Of a stretch of 64,000 nucleotides of DNA, positions 1 to 7,202 are shown in pieces. The stretch's first letter is position 1, and each line of letters begins with the position of its first letter. The notes under the pieces are model-generated. The model did no database searches and had not been told where the DNA came from. It saw only the letters and a list, made by a program, of their open reading frames with translations. Both the position numbers and the translations under genes were made by a program. The stretch comes from Clostridium sp. chh4-2 (lineage in GTDB: Bacteria; Bacillota; Clostridia; Lachnospirales; Lachnospiraceae), in assembly GCF_002899675.1 (NCBI RefSeq), contig NZ_PKUU01000008.1:62001-126000 (forward strand), given 5' to 3'.

Positions 1-240
1 CTGATAAGAGATAGGGGATTCGAGTTTCGACCCTAAGAGGTACTAAGGCCGCCAGAAACGGAAAAAGGCAGAGCGGCGCCCATTCGCTGTGAACTCCTGA
101 TGACTTCACTGCTCAAGTGGGCGTATCGCTCTAAGAGCGCCTCAAATACTGATTCGGTATTCAGTATTTGTCTGCCTTTTTCCGTTTCTGCCGGCCAAGT
201 ACCTCTAAGGGTCTGCAAACGATCCCCTATCTCTTATCAG
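1..240. repeat. Hairpin element A (long imperfect inverted repeat)
   Basis: Bases 1-19 are the exact reverse complement of 222-240. After an asymmetric internal loop, a second long stem follows (about 36-70 against about 171-205). The apical part holds a conserved block (CATTCGC, GTGAACTC, TGATGACTTC, CTGCTCA) closed by CGCCCA/TGGGCG, a small hairpin around CGCTCTAAGAGCG that B and C lack, and the hairpin AAATACTGA...TCAGTATTT. The same apical layout and internal loop occur in elements B and C with different stem sequences. The element may extend left of the window. I do not recognise it as a named RNA or mobile element. Confidence 0.85.
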
Positions 241-296
241 TTCCGCCGCCCGCCCAGGTTTCCCCTTCTTTCCGGCTGTTGCTTGGCTAGCTGAGG
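240..296. repeat. Dispersed GC-rich motif, copy 1
   Basis: About 41 bases beginning GTTCCGCCGCCCGCCCAGG are identical to 30565-30605, and similarity continues weakly through a CTGGCT...TGAGG end. It lies directly between hairpin A and the tail of element B. The copy near 30.6 kb has no long hairpin next to it, so this motif can occur independently of the full element. Confidence 0.8.
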
Positions 297-530
297 AAAA
301 AAAGATTTGCCGGATGGGAGAGTAAATTTTTATATCAACCGTTAAGTCTTTTTCAGAAATGCCTTCACCATTTAATGTAAAGGGTGAGGTCATTTTGCGA
401 AATGACTTGACGTTTAAAGTAAAACCCGAAGTCATTTCTGAAAATCCCTTAACGATCTATGTAAATGTGATTCTACATAAATACCTACGCACCAAAATTG
501 TTTTTAACCAAGCTAGCGAAAACCAGCACG
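276..530. repeat. AT-rich tail module of element B with about 42-bp repeats
   Basis: This stretch is collinear with the reverse complement of 16135-16300, sharing segments such as ATCAACCGTTAAGTCTTTTTC, ATCTATGTAAATGTGATTCT and the CAGCGAAAACCAGC-like end. Here it is longer by roughly 85-90 bases, made of degenerate units of about 42 bases (around 364-406, 407-448 and 449-490) that share TNNACN...TAAAGTAAA...GTCATTTC. The size difference therefore looks like variation in repeat number. No convincing open reading frame. Confidence 0.7.
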
Positions 531-881
531 GAATCGGGAGGCGGAGCCGGGAGAGGCAGGTCGGAGGAGCCGTCCGGGCCGGGGAAGGAAGTATGCAGCC
601 GTATGGGATCGTATGGAACCCCTTTAGTACTACTTAGGCCCGTAAGGACAGAACGAGGCAGGTAAAAACTGATTTCCGTCTCAGTTTTTAAAGCGCCGCT
701 GAGCAGCGAAGTCATAAAGAGTTCACTGCGAATGGCGCTGGCCTGCCTCGTTCTGTTCTTACGGGCCTTAGTAGTTCTTAGGGGCGAATCCCGAATCCCA
801 TACGGCTGCATACTTCCTTCCCCGGCCCGGACGGCTCCTCCGACCTGCCTCTCCCGGCTCCACCTCCCGATTCTGGGCGTA
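531..881. repeat. Hairpin element B (about 350-bp long inverted repeat)
   Basis: The two arms (about 531-667 and 745-881) are complementary over roughly 130 positions with few mismatches. An asymmetric internal loop has a CGTATGGAA-type strand on the left arm and a TCGGGATTCG-type strand on the right arm. The apex (about 668-750) has AAAAACTGA...TCAGTTTTT and AGCGCC...GGCGCT stems. Relative to element C the stem differs by paired changes, for example GAGGCAGG/CCTGCCTC here where C has GATGAAGA/TCTTCATC. The element ends about 40 bases from the 3' end of the SIMPL gene. Function unknown. Confidence 0.88.
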
Positions 882-920
882 TCTTTCACAAATCCGTTAA
901 ATAACAATTTAGTGTAATTT

Positions 921-1670
921 TTATTTTATGATCTCATAGTTTACGGAAATTCGGGCTTCGATTCCGATTTGGCCGGGTTCGACTGCGATGGAAGCGGCCG
1001 TGTCCATTGCAGATTCCATAGCGGCGCTTCGCTGATATCCGTTATAGCGGGCCTGCTGGCTGGATGAGTATTCTTCTACGTGAACAACGCCGCCTAAAGA
1101 CGCGCCGCCTGCTTCCGCAATCGCCTGAGCTTTTAACTTGGCGGAGGCCATAGCGTTCTTTAATGCTTCCTGGTAGCTTTCATCATACTTGCTGGAAAGA
1201 TAATCTACGGATTGGATGCGGTTGATTCCGGCGTCAACACAGCTGGTAATCAGTCCGCCTACCTGATCGATCGGAAGGTCGGAAACTGTGATATTGGTAT
1301 TCATCTCATATCCTGTGATTGTTTTTCCGCTGTTCCAGTCGTAGACGGGGTCCAGACCATAGTTGGAAGTCTGGATAGAAGTCTTTTCAATTCCTGCGGA
1401 TTCCAGTACGGCAAGAGTTTTGTCCAGATCCTGTTTGTTTTGATCCTGGCATGTCTTTGCGTCTGCTGCCTGGGTATAGACGGCCAAAGTGATCTCGGCC
1501 ATATCGGGAACTACCTTTACTGTCTCCGTACTTTGGACTGTAATTACCTGATTTTCCGTATTCTGTACTTTAATGGTGTCCGGGAACGGGGCCTGGCTGC
1601 AGGCGGATAAGGTGATGGCACCGGCTGCGATGACAGCGGCAAATGCGCTTCGTTTTGTTATTTTATTCAT
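921..1670 (-). CDS. SIMPL domain (DUF541) lipoprotein
   Basis: A 249-residue secreted lipoprotein. The N-terminus has a short basic start, a hydrophobic stretch and a lipobox ending LSAC at about residue 24, so it should be lipid-anchored on the outer face of the membrane. The rest matches the SIMPL/DUF541 family (relatives include BP26/OMP28), with the typical VQSTETVKVVPDMAEI opening and a C-terminal VEPGQIGIEARISVNYE strand. The family's biochemical role is poorly defined; some members are linked to oxidative-stress protection. A strong AAGGAGG precedes the ATG by eight bases. It is probably monocistronic, with its 3' end facing hairpin B. Family confident, function unknown. Confidence 0.85.
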   Translation of the reverse strand: MNKITKRSAFAAVIAAGAITLSACSQAPFPDTIKVQNTENQVITVQSTETVKVVPDMAEITLAVYTQAADAKTCQDQNKQDLDKTLAVLESAGIEKTSIQTSNYGLDPVYDWNSGKTITGYEMNTNITVSDLPIDQVGGLITSCVDAGINRIQSVDYLSSKYDESYQEALKNAMASAKLKAQAIAEAGGASLGGVVHVEEYSSSQQARYNGYQRSAAMESAMDTAASIAVEPGQIGIEARISVNYEIIK

Positions 1671-1798
1671 AATACATACCTCCTTTATTGTCTCTATTGT
1701 ATCGGAAAAATCTGGAAGATGTATTTCTTTTCCCTTAATAATCCATGGCTAATTATTTACAGAATTCAAACGGGAATTAAGAGATAAAAAGCCGGATC

Positions 1799-3076
1799 TT
1801 AATATATAAAAGCCGAATAAACATCTAACATGCCCTGGCAGCCCACTTTTCCTGACAGCGCATCCATTTTTCTGGAGGAGGCCAGAAGGATGTTTTTTAC
1901 GTCGGCCAGGCTGATATCGGTGCGGTAAGAATAGAGCATGGCTGCTGCACCTGTGACCATGGGAGCGGCCATGGAGGTTCCGCTCATAAATGCATAACTG
2001 TTTTCAATGGAAGTGCTGAGAATATAAGTGCCCGGTGCGGCGATATCCACAGAAGCGGTTCCGTAATTGGAACTGGAATCCAGCGATCCGTCGAACAGCA
2101 GATTGCCTACGGCGATGATATTGTCCGATGGAAAAGAAGCCGGATAAACGGGATATTGGTCTATATTATATCCCACTCCCATCGCGTCGCCATTGCCTGC
2201 GGCGACCACAAAGAGGAGAGGGGAAGCCTGAATCACCTGAGCCAGCTCTTCGCTGTAAGAGGAGGAGCCAAAGCTGAGATTACAGATAGAGGCTCCGTTG
2301 GCTTCGGCATAATGAATGGCTTCGATGACTGAAGCCGGATCACCGGAACCATTTTCACCGCCCAGGACTTTTAACGGCATGATTTTGATATGGCTGTTGT
2401 CGGCAATGCCCACGATTCCACCGTTGTCCTTGGACGCGGCAATGGTTCCGGCCGCGTGAGTGCCGTGAGTATCCTCTTTTCCATTATAAATAGTATTGTT
2501 ATTGCCGTAAAAGTTCCAGCCGCTGACATCGTCGATATATCCGTTGCCGTCGTTGTCAATTCCATCGCCCGGTATTTCGTCCTCATTGATCCAGAAAGAA
2601 CTCTGTAAATCGGGGTGGCTGGTATCGATGCCTGTATCAATGACCGCTACAATCACATCCCGTTTGGATTCGGCACTGTTATAAAGATCCCAGGCCGGCC
2701 GGATATTGATATCCACTCCGGCCACAGCATGTGTTTTTCTCAATTCTACGGAATCAGGACCCACTGGGTTAGGAAGGCTGACCGAAGGGTCGCCGGTGAT
2801 TGCGTGGTACAGTCCGTTGGCATATTTAAAATGGTCGATGAGTTCGATCATCTGGAATTCTCCGTCATTTTTTAAGCCCCATTGATAGGTGGCATAGGAA
2901 TCTCCGGGAGAGAGATTTACAAGTCCGGGGCCCACGGCAAATGTCCTGAGCGCAGAATCTTCATTCGCAGACGGCGGACGATTATATTTCTGAAAAGAAT
3001 CTGCCGGACCGGCTGACACCATAGGGGCGACAGCCGTCAAGGCCGCAAGAGCGGCGAATATTGTTCTTAACACCAT
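1799..3076 (-). CDS. Secreted subtilisin-like serine protease (S8)
   Basis: A 425-residue protein with an N-terminal signal peptide (hydrophobic residues 4-20, likely cleavage near VSA-GP). The catalytic triad is visible: Asp147 in VIDTGID, His204 in DTHGTHAAG and Ser368 in SGTSMAAP, with the oxyanion Asn295 in AAGN. A pro-region of about 120 residues precedes the catalytic domain. An Asp/Asn-rich insert (DGIDNDGNGYIDD, about 171-183) between the Asp and His blocks looks calcium-binding, as in many clostridial subtilases. No cell-wall anchor is seen, so it should be released or loosely bound. AGGAG precedes the start. The upstream spacing TTCAAA-17-TATAAC may be its promoter. Confidence 0.93.
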   Translation of the reverse strand: MVLRTIFAALAALTAVAPMVSAGPADSFQKYNRPPSANEDSALRTFAVGPGLVNLSPGDSYATYQWGLKNDGEFQMIELIDHFKYANGLYHAITGDPSVSLPNPVGPDSVELRKTHAVAGVDINIRPAWDLYNSAESKRDVIVAVIDTGIDTSHPDLQSSFWINEDEIPGDGIDNDGNGYIDDVSGWNFYGNNNTIYNGKEDTHGTHAAGTIAASKDNGGIVGIADNSHIKIMPLKVLGGENGSGDPASVIEAIHYAEANGASICNLSFGSSSYSEELAQVIQASPLLFVVAAGNGDAMGVGYNIDQYPVYPASFPSDNIIAVGNLLFDGSLDSSSNYGTASVDIAAPGTYILSTSIENSYAFMSGTSMAAPMVTGAAAMLYSYRTDISLADVKNILLASSRKMDALSGKVGCQGMLDVYSAFIY

Positions 3077-3146
3077 TATCTTAATCTCCTAACTTTCAAA
3101 CATGTTATAGTAGTGTATCAGGCAGATTTGAAAAAAATGTGAACTT

Positions 3147-3788
3147 TTATATTAATTTCGGAATCAGTTTGGACAGAGCGGCGGCCAATTCCTGATGTCC
3201 TTTTTCTGTCAGATGTATATAGTCGATCTCATCTGTTTCACTAACGATTTCATTGGCATCCAGATAGTGACAGTTCATCAGCCGGGCAATTTTTTCATAT
3301 TCGCCGGCCAGCATCTGCGATTTTTCTGCACAGCCCCGTCCCATAGTTTGTAATACCTGTCTGGTTTCATATCGTTTGTCAATGCTTTTAGGAGTAATAA
3401 CCAGGATGTTGGGAGTATCCTTAAACCAGCATCCTTCCACTGATTGAGCCTTGGCGATCAGCCGTTTCAGTCCCATGCCGATGCAGGCCGCCGAACTGCC
3501 AAAGCGTTCTTTTGTATCGTTGGTTCCCAGCATAATGATTAAAAGATTTACCGGCGCATGGCTTTGGAGACATGGCAGGATATAATTGACGCCGCATTTG
3601 CCTTCAGAGACGGGATCTTCAAAACTGGTGGTTCTTCCGTTCAGTCCTTCTTCGATCACCAAATATTCATTTCCCAAAGATTTGGCGAGAAGCTGTGTCC
3701 AGCGGATGTCCTCATTATAGCGTCTTTGATTGACGGAACGAAAACCGTGAGTGTTGGAATCTCCGAAGCATACAATATGTTTTAGCAT
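3147..3788 (-). CDS. SGNH/GDSL-family hydrolase
   Basis: A 213-residue cytoplasmic esterase-like protein. Block I (FGDSNTHG, with the nucleophile Ser), block III (LGTNDTKERF) and the C-terminal catalytic DYIHLT block (Asp and His) are all present. Such enzymes remove acyl or acetyl groups from esters and thioesters; the substrate cannot be read from the sequence. The ORF extends 20 codons further upstream, but an AAGGAGA eight bases before the ATG at 3788, and the fact that block I begins immediately after it, support this start. It lies 64 bases downstream of the phospholipase D-like gene on the same strand and may be co-transcribed. Confidence 0.88.
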   Translation of the reverse strand: MLKHIVCFGDSNTHGFRSVNQRRYNEDIRWTQLLAKSLGNEYLVIEEGLNGRTTSFEDPVSEGKCGVNYILPCLQSHAPVNLLIIMLGTNDTKERFGSSAACIGMGLKRLIAKAQSVEGCWFKDTPNILVITPKSIDKRYETRQVLQTMGRGCAEKSQMLAGEYEKIARLMNCHYLDANEIVSETDEIDYIHLTEKGHQELAAALSKLIPKLI

Positions 3789-3852
3789 AGATAGTTCTCC
3801 TTTTTTATTGATGTAAGATAGCGGGAACATTAAAACGCCCGGCTCCATCTCA

Positions 3853-5298
3853 TTATATCAGATAGTGAATCAGCTGAAACAGTCTGGAAGTGACGGAAAA
3901 CAGGATTTTTTTCATTTTTGGCACTTCTTTCACCTTATGCAGATCGTCCTCAGTTACGGTTCCGTCCGGAGCCAGAAGTACGGAGTCATTTTGAAGGTTC
4001 AGAATGTGACTTTCCAGCTGTTTGTTAAATTCTTCCCCATGGATCACCAGCATGGTTTCCGTATCCACATAGGTGCTTCTCATGTCCAGGTTGTAGGAAC
4101 CGATGAGAGAGAGGTCATGATCGATCAGCATGGATTTTCCGTGGGAAGAGTGGGGGCCATTGTATTCATAAATGGTGACGTTGGTATCCAGTATGCGGCC
4201 TTTATTATGGATATAATCGGAAGAAGCCATAAAATTATCGCCCACGGCCACGGAATTTAACATCATTTTAAAGTCGGGAACTGCTGCGGCTGTCTCGGCC
4301 ATCCCTTGATACATATCTTCACTGAACACCGCATAGGGAGTGTGAAGGTAAACCCGTTCTTTTGCCTGTTTCATCAAGGATTCCAGCTGATACCAGATCC
4401 AGGGCTCTTTTCCCATGATATGAGTGGGATTCCAGATTAAAGTCGCCTTTTTAATGGGGAGCGTGGAATCCGTATAGTCATAATCCGGAGCCGTCAATTC
4501 CGGGTGGGCCCCGGCCAGGGACTGATAGTGGCTTTTTAATTCTGATTTTGCAGCTTCCATTTTTTTCTTCATGGATTTTGACGGATGTTCAAAAACCGTT
4601 TCGCAATAAGAGGAGTTCCACATATTCTGAAAATAGGCGTCGGTCTGCCATACGGCGCTGGATTTATCCTCTTTATTTTCATAACCGGTATTATAGATGA
4701 GCACATCCCGGTCATAGCTGAGATTCTTCATGTTGTATTCCCCAAGGAAGTAATCAAAGGTATTCCGTCCGCCCATCAAAAGCAGTTTATCATCCACTAA
4801 AATGTATTTATCATGCATGCGCCCGTGAATGGTCCATGGTTTCAGCACATGCGGAATATTATAAAATTTGATTTCGATATCAGGATGGGCGCCCAGTACA
4901 TAAAAAATGGGCTCGTTTTTCATGTGGAGACTTCCGTACAGACCGTCCACCAGAATTTGAACGTTCACCCCTCTGTCTGCGGCTTCCAAAATAGAGGAAA
5001 AGATGTCATCGCAGCTTTGCCCGGCGCGGATATCAAAGGTGGACAGCACAATGCGTTCTTTGGCCTGATGAATCATCTGTATTCTGGAATTTAACGCGTC
5101 CATGCTGGTTTCAACCACGGCGGCCCTGTCCAGACTGTATCCGCCTGTATCGTTATAAAACGCGGCGGCATCAAAAGAGGATTTAAAAGAATCTCCTACC
5201 TGCTTAGGGTGCATAAACGGAATCAGACAGCCCAGGATCACATAGATCAAAAACACTGCAAATATTGTGAATAAATACTTGAATCGGAACTTTTTCAT
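3853..5298 (-). CDS. Phospholipase D-like / cardiolipin synthase-like protein
   Basis: A 481-residue protein with one N-terminal membrane segment (about 8-28) and two PLD catalytic motifs: HDKYILVD at His162 and HGKSMLID at His386. This two-motif architecture fits transphosphatidylation or phosphodiester hydrolysis on the outer face of the membrane. It differs from housekeeping cardiolipin synthase (usually two N-terminal membrane helices), so the substrate is uncertain. AAAGG lies about ten bases upstream of the start. The divergent spacer to the next gene holds hairpin E. Confidence 0.85.
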   Translation of the reverse strand: MKKFRFKYLFTIFAVFLIYVILGCLIPFMHPKQVGDSFKSSFDAAAFYNDTGGYSLDRAAVVETSMDALNSRIQMIHQAKERIVLSTFDIRAGQSCDDIFSSILEAADRGVNVQILVDGLYGSLHMKNEPIFYVLGAHPDIEIKFYNIPHVLKPWTIHGRMHDKYILVDDKLLLMGGRNTFDYFLGEYNMKNLSYDRDVLIYNTGYENKEDKSSAVWQTDAYFQNMWNSSYCETVFEHPSKSMKKKMEAAKSELKSHYQSLAGAHPELTAPDYDYTDSTLPIKKATLIWNPTHIMGKEPWIWYQLESLMKQAKERVYLHTPYAVFSEDMYQGMAETAAAVPDFKMMLNSVAVGDNFMASSDYIHNKGRILDTNVTIYEYNGPHSSHGKSMLIDHDLSLIGSYNLDMRSTYVDTETMLVIHGEEFNKQLESHILNLQNDSVLLAPDGTVTEDDLHKVKEVPKMKKILFSVTSRLFQLIHYLI

Positions 5299-5328
5299 AG
5301 AGCCAGAACCTTTCTCATAAAATAATGG

Positions 5329-5472
5329 AAAATTTGTAACTGTTCAGTAGGTCTGCGCATTTACTGCGCTGACCGTAGTAAAACTTGGAAAAGCAGGCAA
5401 AAATCCCATCACCGCAGGCGATTTCGCATGGATTTTTGCTCGTAATTGTGTACTGAACAATTACGAAAATTT
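5329..5472. repeat. Hairpin element E (branched inverted repeat)
   Basis: The outer arms GTAACTGTTCAGTA (5336-5349) and TACTGAACAATTAC (5451-5464) pair, flanked by complementary AT bases. Inside are two further stems: GGTCTGCGC...GCGCTGACC (about 5350-5374) and GCAAAAATCCCAT...ATGGATTTTTGC (5397-5439). Together they give a three-way-junction-like fold. It sits between divergent gene starts. It shares no obvious sequence with elements A-D, so it looks like a separate repeat type. Whether it is transcribed is not visible. Confidence 0.75.
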
Positions 5473-5619
5473 TATTACAGTGTACCACAATTGTTCAGAC
5501 CTGTTCAACATTTATAAAATTTCATAAATTTGACAGCGGAAATTAATAGCAGTTTTTGCAGCCAAGTGTTATACTTAAAATGATACTTGAGAAATTCGGT
5601 AAAAAAGGAAATGAACACT

Positions 5620-6273
5620 ATGAAATGGTTTAATAATAGATATAGATATCCCCGCATACTTCTGGCAGTGCTTATGACTTCCGCAGTGGTGAGCATGACT
5701 GCATGTCAGGGCTCTAAACAGGCGGGCAGTTCACAGAATATGGAAACAACCGCAGCAGCCGAGTCCGTTTCCATGGCGGAGATAGAAGAAACATTAGCAG
5801 AAAAAAAGACGGAGGAATCAGAGGGCTGCGGCATTTTAAGAGGCACCGTAATCGACGGTTCCGACTATTCGGAATCCATTACCATCAGGACGGATAACGG
5901 CAATGATTACAATATATTTACGACCAGTGTGCCTTTAGAAGAGATCACTACGATTAAGCCGGGGCAGAAGATTGCGATCGCCTATTCCGGTACGGTGGAA
6001 GGCGAGGATCTGCAGGGCGTACAGTTAGTTGTTACCTTGAATCCCCAGGTGCAGTACGAGATAAAAACTGCCACTGGAGTCACTGTTTCCAATGCGATGA
6101 GCACTTTTATTGTCAAAGACGGCGAAGGAGAGGAGGTCTCCTTTATGAAGGATAACTGTGAGATGGAAGAGGGCGCTCTTAGTAAGGACAGCGGGGATGA
6201 AGTGAAGGTGGTTTACGTGACTTCTGCGGATACGGATATTAACTATCCTTTGAAGATAGGAAAAGCGCAGTAA
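5620..6273 (+). CDS. Lipoprotein of unknown function
   Basis: A 217-residue predicted lipoprotein. A basic N-terminus, the hydrophobic stretch ILLAVLMTSAVVSM and a lipobox ending MTAC near residue 29 show export and lipid anchoring. A Ser/Glu-rich linker follows (about 30-75), then two beta-rich modules, GILRGTVIDGSDYSESI... and YEIKTATGVTVSNAMSTF.... These could be small OB-like barrels, but I do not recognise a named family. Three in-frame starts exist (TTG 5587, ATG 5611, ATG 5620). AAAGGAA directly before 5611 leaves proper spacing only for 5620. A terminator-like hairpin follows. Confidence 0.75.
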   Translation: MKWFNNRYRYPRILLAVLMTSAVVSMTACQGSKQAGSSQNMETTAAAESVSMAEIEETLAEKKTEESEGCGILRGTVIDGSDYSESITIRTDNGNDYNIFTTSVPLEEITTIKPGQKIAIAYSGTVEGEDLQGVQLVVTLNPQVQYEIKTATGVTVSNAMSTFIVKDGEGEEVSFMKDNCEMEEGALSKDSGDEVKVVYVTSADTDINYPLKIGKAQ

Positions 6274-6295
6274 ATTAGGAATAAACCAAATAATG

Positions 6296-6347
6296 AAGGG
6301 CTGCATACCGGATGGTAATGGAAAATGGCATTGGCAGTCCTTTTTGT
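6296..6347 (+). terminator. Probable Rho-independent terminator
   Basis: AAGGGCTGC pairs with GCAGTCCTT (one G-T pair) across a long loop and is followed by TTTTT. It lies 20 bases after the lipoprotein stop codon. Confidence 0.6.
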
Positions 6348-6500
6348 TGTACTCGAAATCGGTTATAAATTCTTTCTATGGGATAAAAAGTTATAAATAT
6401 CAAGATGTAAAGTCATGTTGCGAAAATGTAAAGCTGTTGTGGTAGTGTTTAAAAAGATATTTACTTACAATGAAATCACAAGACTAAGGGAGGATTTCAT

Positions 6501-7148
6501 ATGAAGTTATCAGAGAAGGTTGTAGCGCTTAGAAAAGCGAAAGGGATGTCACAAGAGGGATTGGCGGAAAAATTGAATGTATCCAGACAGGCGGTTTCGC
6601 GCTGGGAAATGGGCTCAGCGTTACCGGACGCGTCAAATATTTTACAGCTCAGCAAATTGTTTGGCGTCACTGCGGATTATTTATTAAATGATGATTACAA
6701 GAACGACAGTGATTTGCCACAAATTAAAGAGATCAAAGAAGATAACAGCAAACTTATTTTAATTTTCTTAGTGATTCTTGAGTTTATGGTTTTATTGATA
6801 CAATTTACGGCAACCTGCGTTTTGAAAAATGTTTTCTTCGGATTTTTTAGTTTTATTCAATTTTCAGTTATTATTGTCGGCTTTGAATTTGGCTATAGGA
6901 AAAAAATAAGTAGTGCGAATGAAACGACAGCGTTATTTCGTAAGCGTTTCTATAAAATATCCACTTGGCTGGGATTATATTTTCCAATCAGATTTTTGAT
7001 AACAATATTAATGAGTTCCTATCCCCGTTCGTATTCCAATCTGGTTGTAGAGTGTATTGTGTTTAGTATTTACATAGGAGTATCAATATTTGTGACATTA
7101 TTTATCGAAAAGCATTACTTGATGAGGTCAAAAACGAAATCGATGTAA
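6501..7148 (+). CDS. XRE-family regulator with C-terminal membrane domain
   Basis: A 215-residue protein. Residues 1-65 form a lambda-repressor-type helix-turn-helix with the typical clostridial pattern (LRKAKGMSQEGLAEKL, VSRQAVSRWEMG). The remainder has about four hydrophobic segments (roughly 85-110, 115-132, 150-170 and 182-205), which should place it in the membrane. Members usually repress nearby membrane or stress genes, and target and signal are unknown here. GGGAGG lies eight bases before the ATG. The leader has repeated elements (TTATAAAT twice, ATGTAAAG twice) that could be autoregulatory sites. Confidence 0.85.
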   Translation: MKLSEKVVALRKAKGMSQEGLAEKLNVSRQAVSRWEMGSALPDASNILQLSKLFGVTADYLLNDDYKNDSDLPQIKEIKEDNSKLILIFLVILEFMVLLIQFTATCVLKNVFFGFFSFIQFSVIIVGFEFGYRKKISSANETTALFRKRFYKISTWLGLYFPIRFLITILMSSYPRSYSNLVVECIVFSIYIGVSIFVTLFIEKHYLMRSKTKSM

Positions 7149-7156
7149 AGAAAAAC

Positions 7157-7202
7157 TAAAATATGGGCCATCCGCCCTAAGGCGAATGACCCATATTTTT
7201 TA
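7157..7202. terminator. Bidirectional terminator
   Basis: AAAATATGGGCCAT...ATGACCCATATTTT forms a stem of about 14 bp with an inner GCC/GGC stem, A-rich on one side and T-rich on the other. It lies between convergent genes and overlaps the hydA stop region, so it can serve both the XRE gene and the hydrogenase operon. Confidence 0.8.

Noticed and set aside
1..240. C/D-box-like strings (TGATGA, CTGA) in the apical part of the hairpins
   Set aside because: Element B has TTATGA at the corresponding place, so the C-box-like string is not conserved, and C/D RNAs are not expected in this lineage.
485..907. A 140-codon frame on the minus strand, and plus- and minus-strand frames in elements B and C that share MALACLVL and VVLRGESRIP
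   Set aside because: These frames lie inside the hairpin arms, so similar peptides appear simply because the DNA is repeated. Frames diverge past the shared part, none has a ribosome site, and the compensated stem changes fit structure better than coding.
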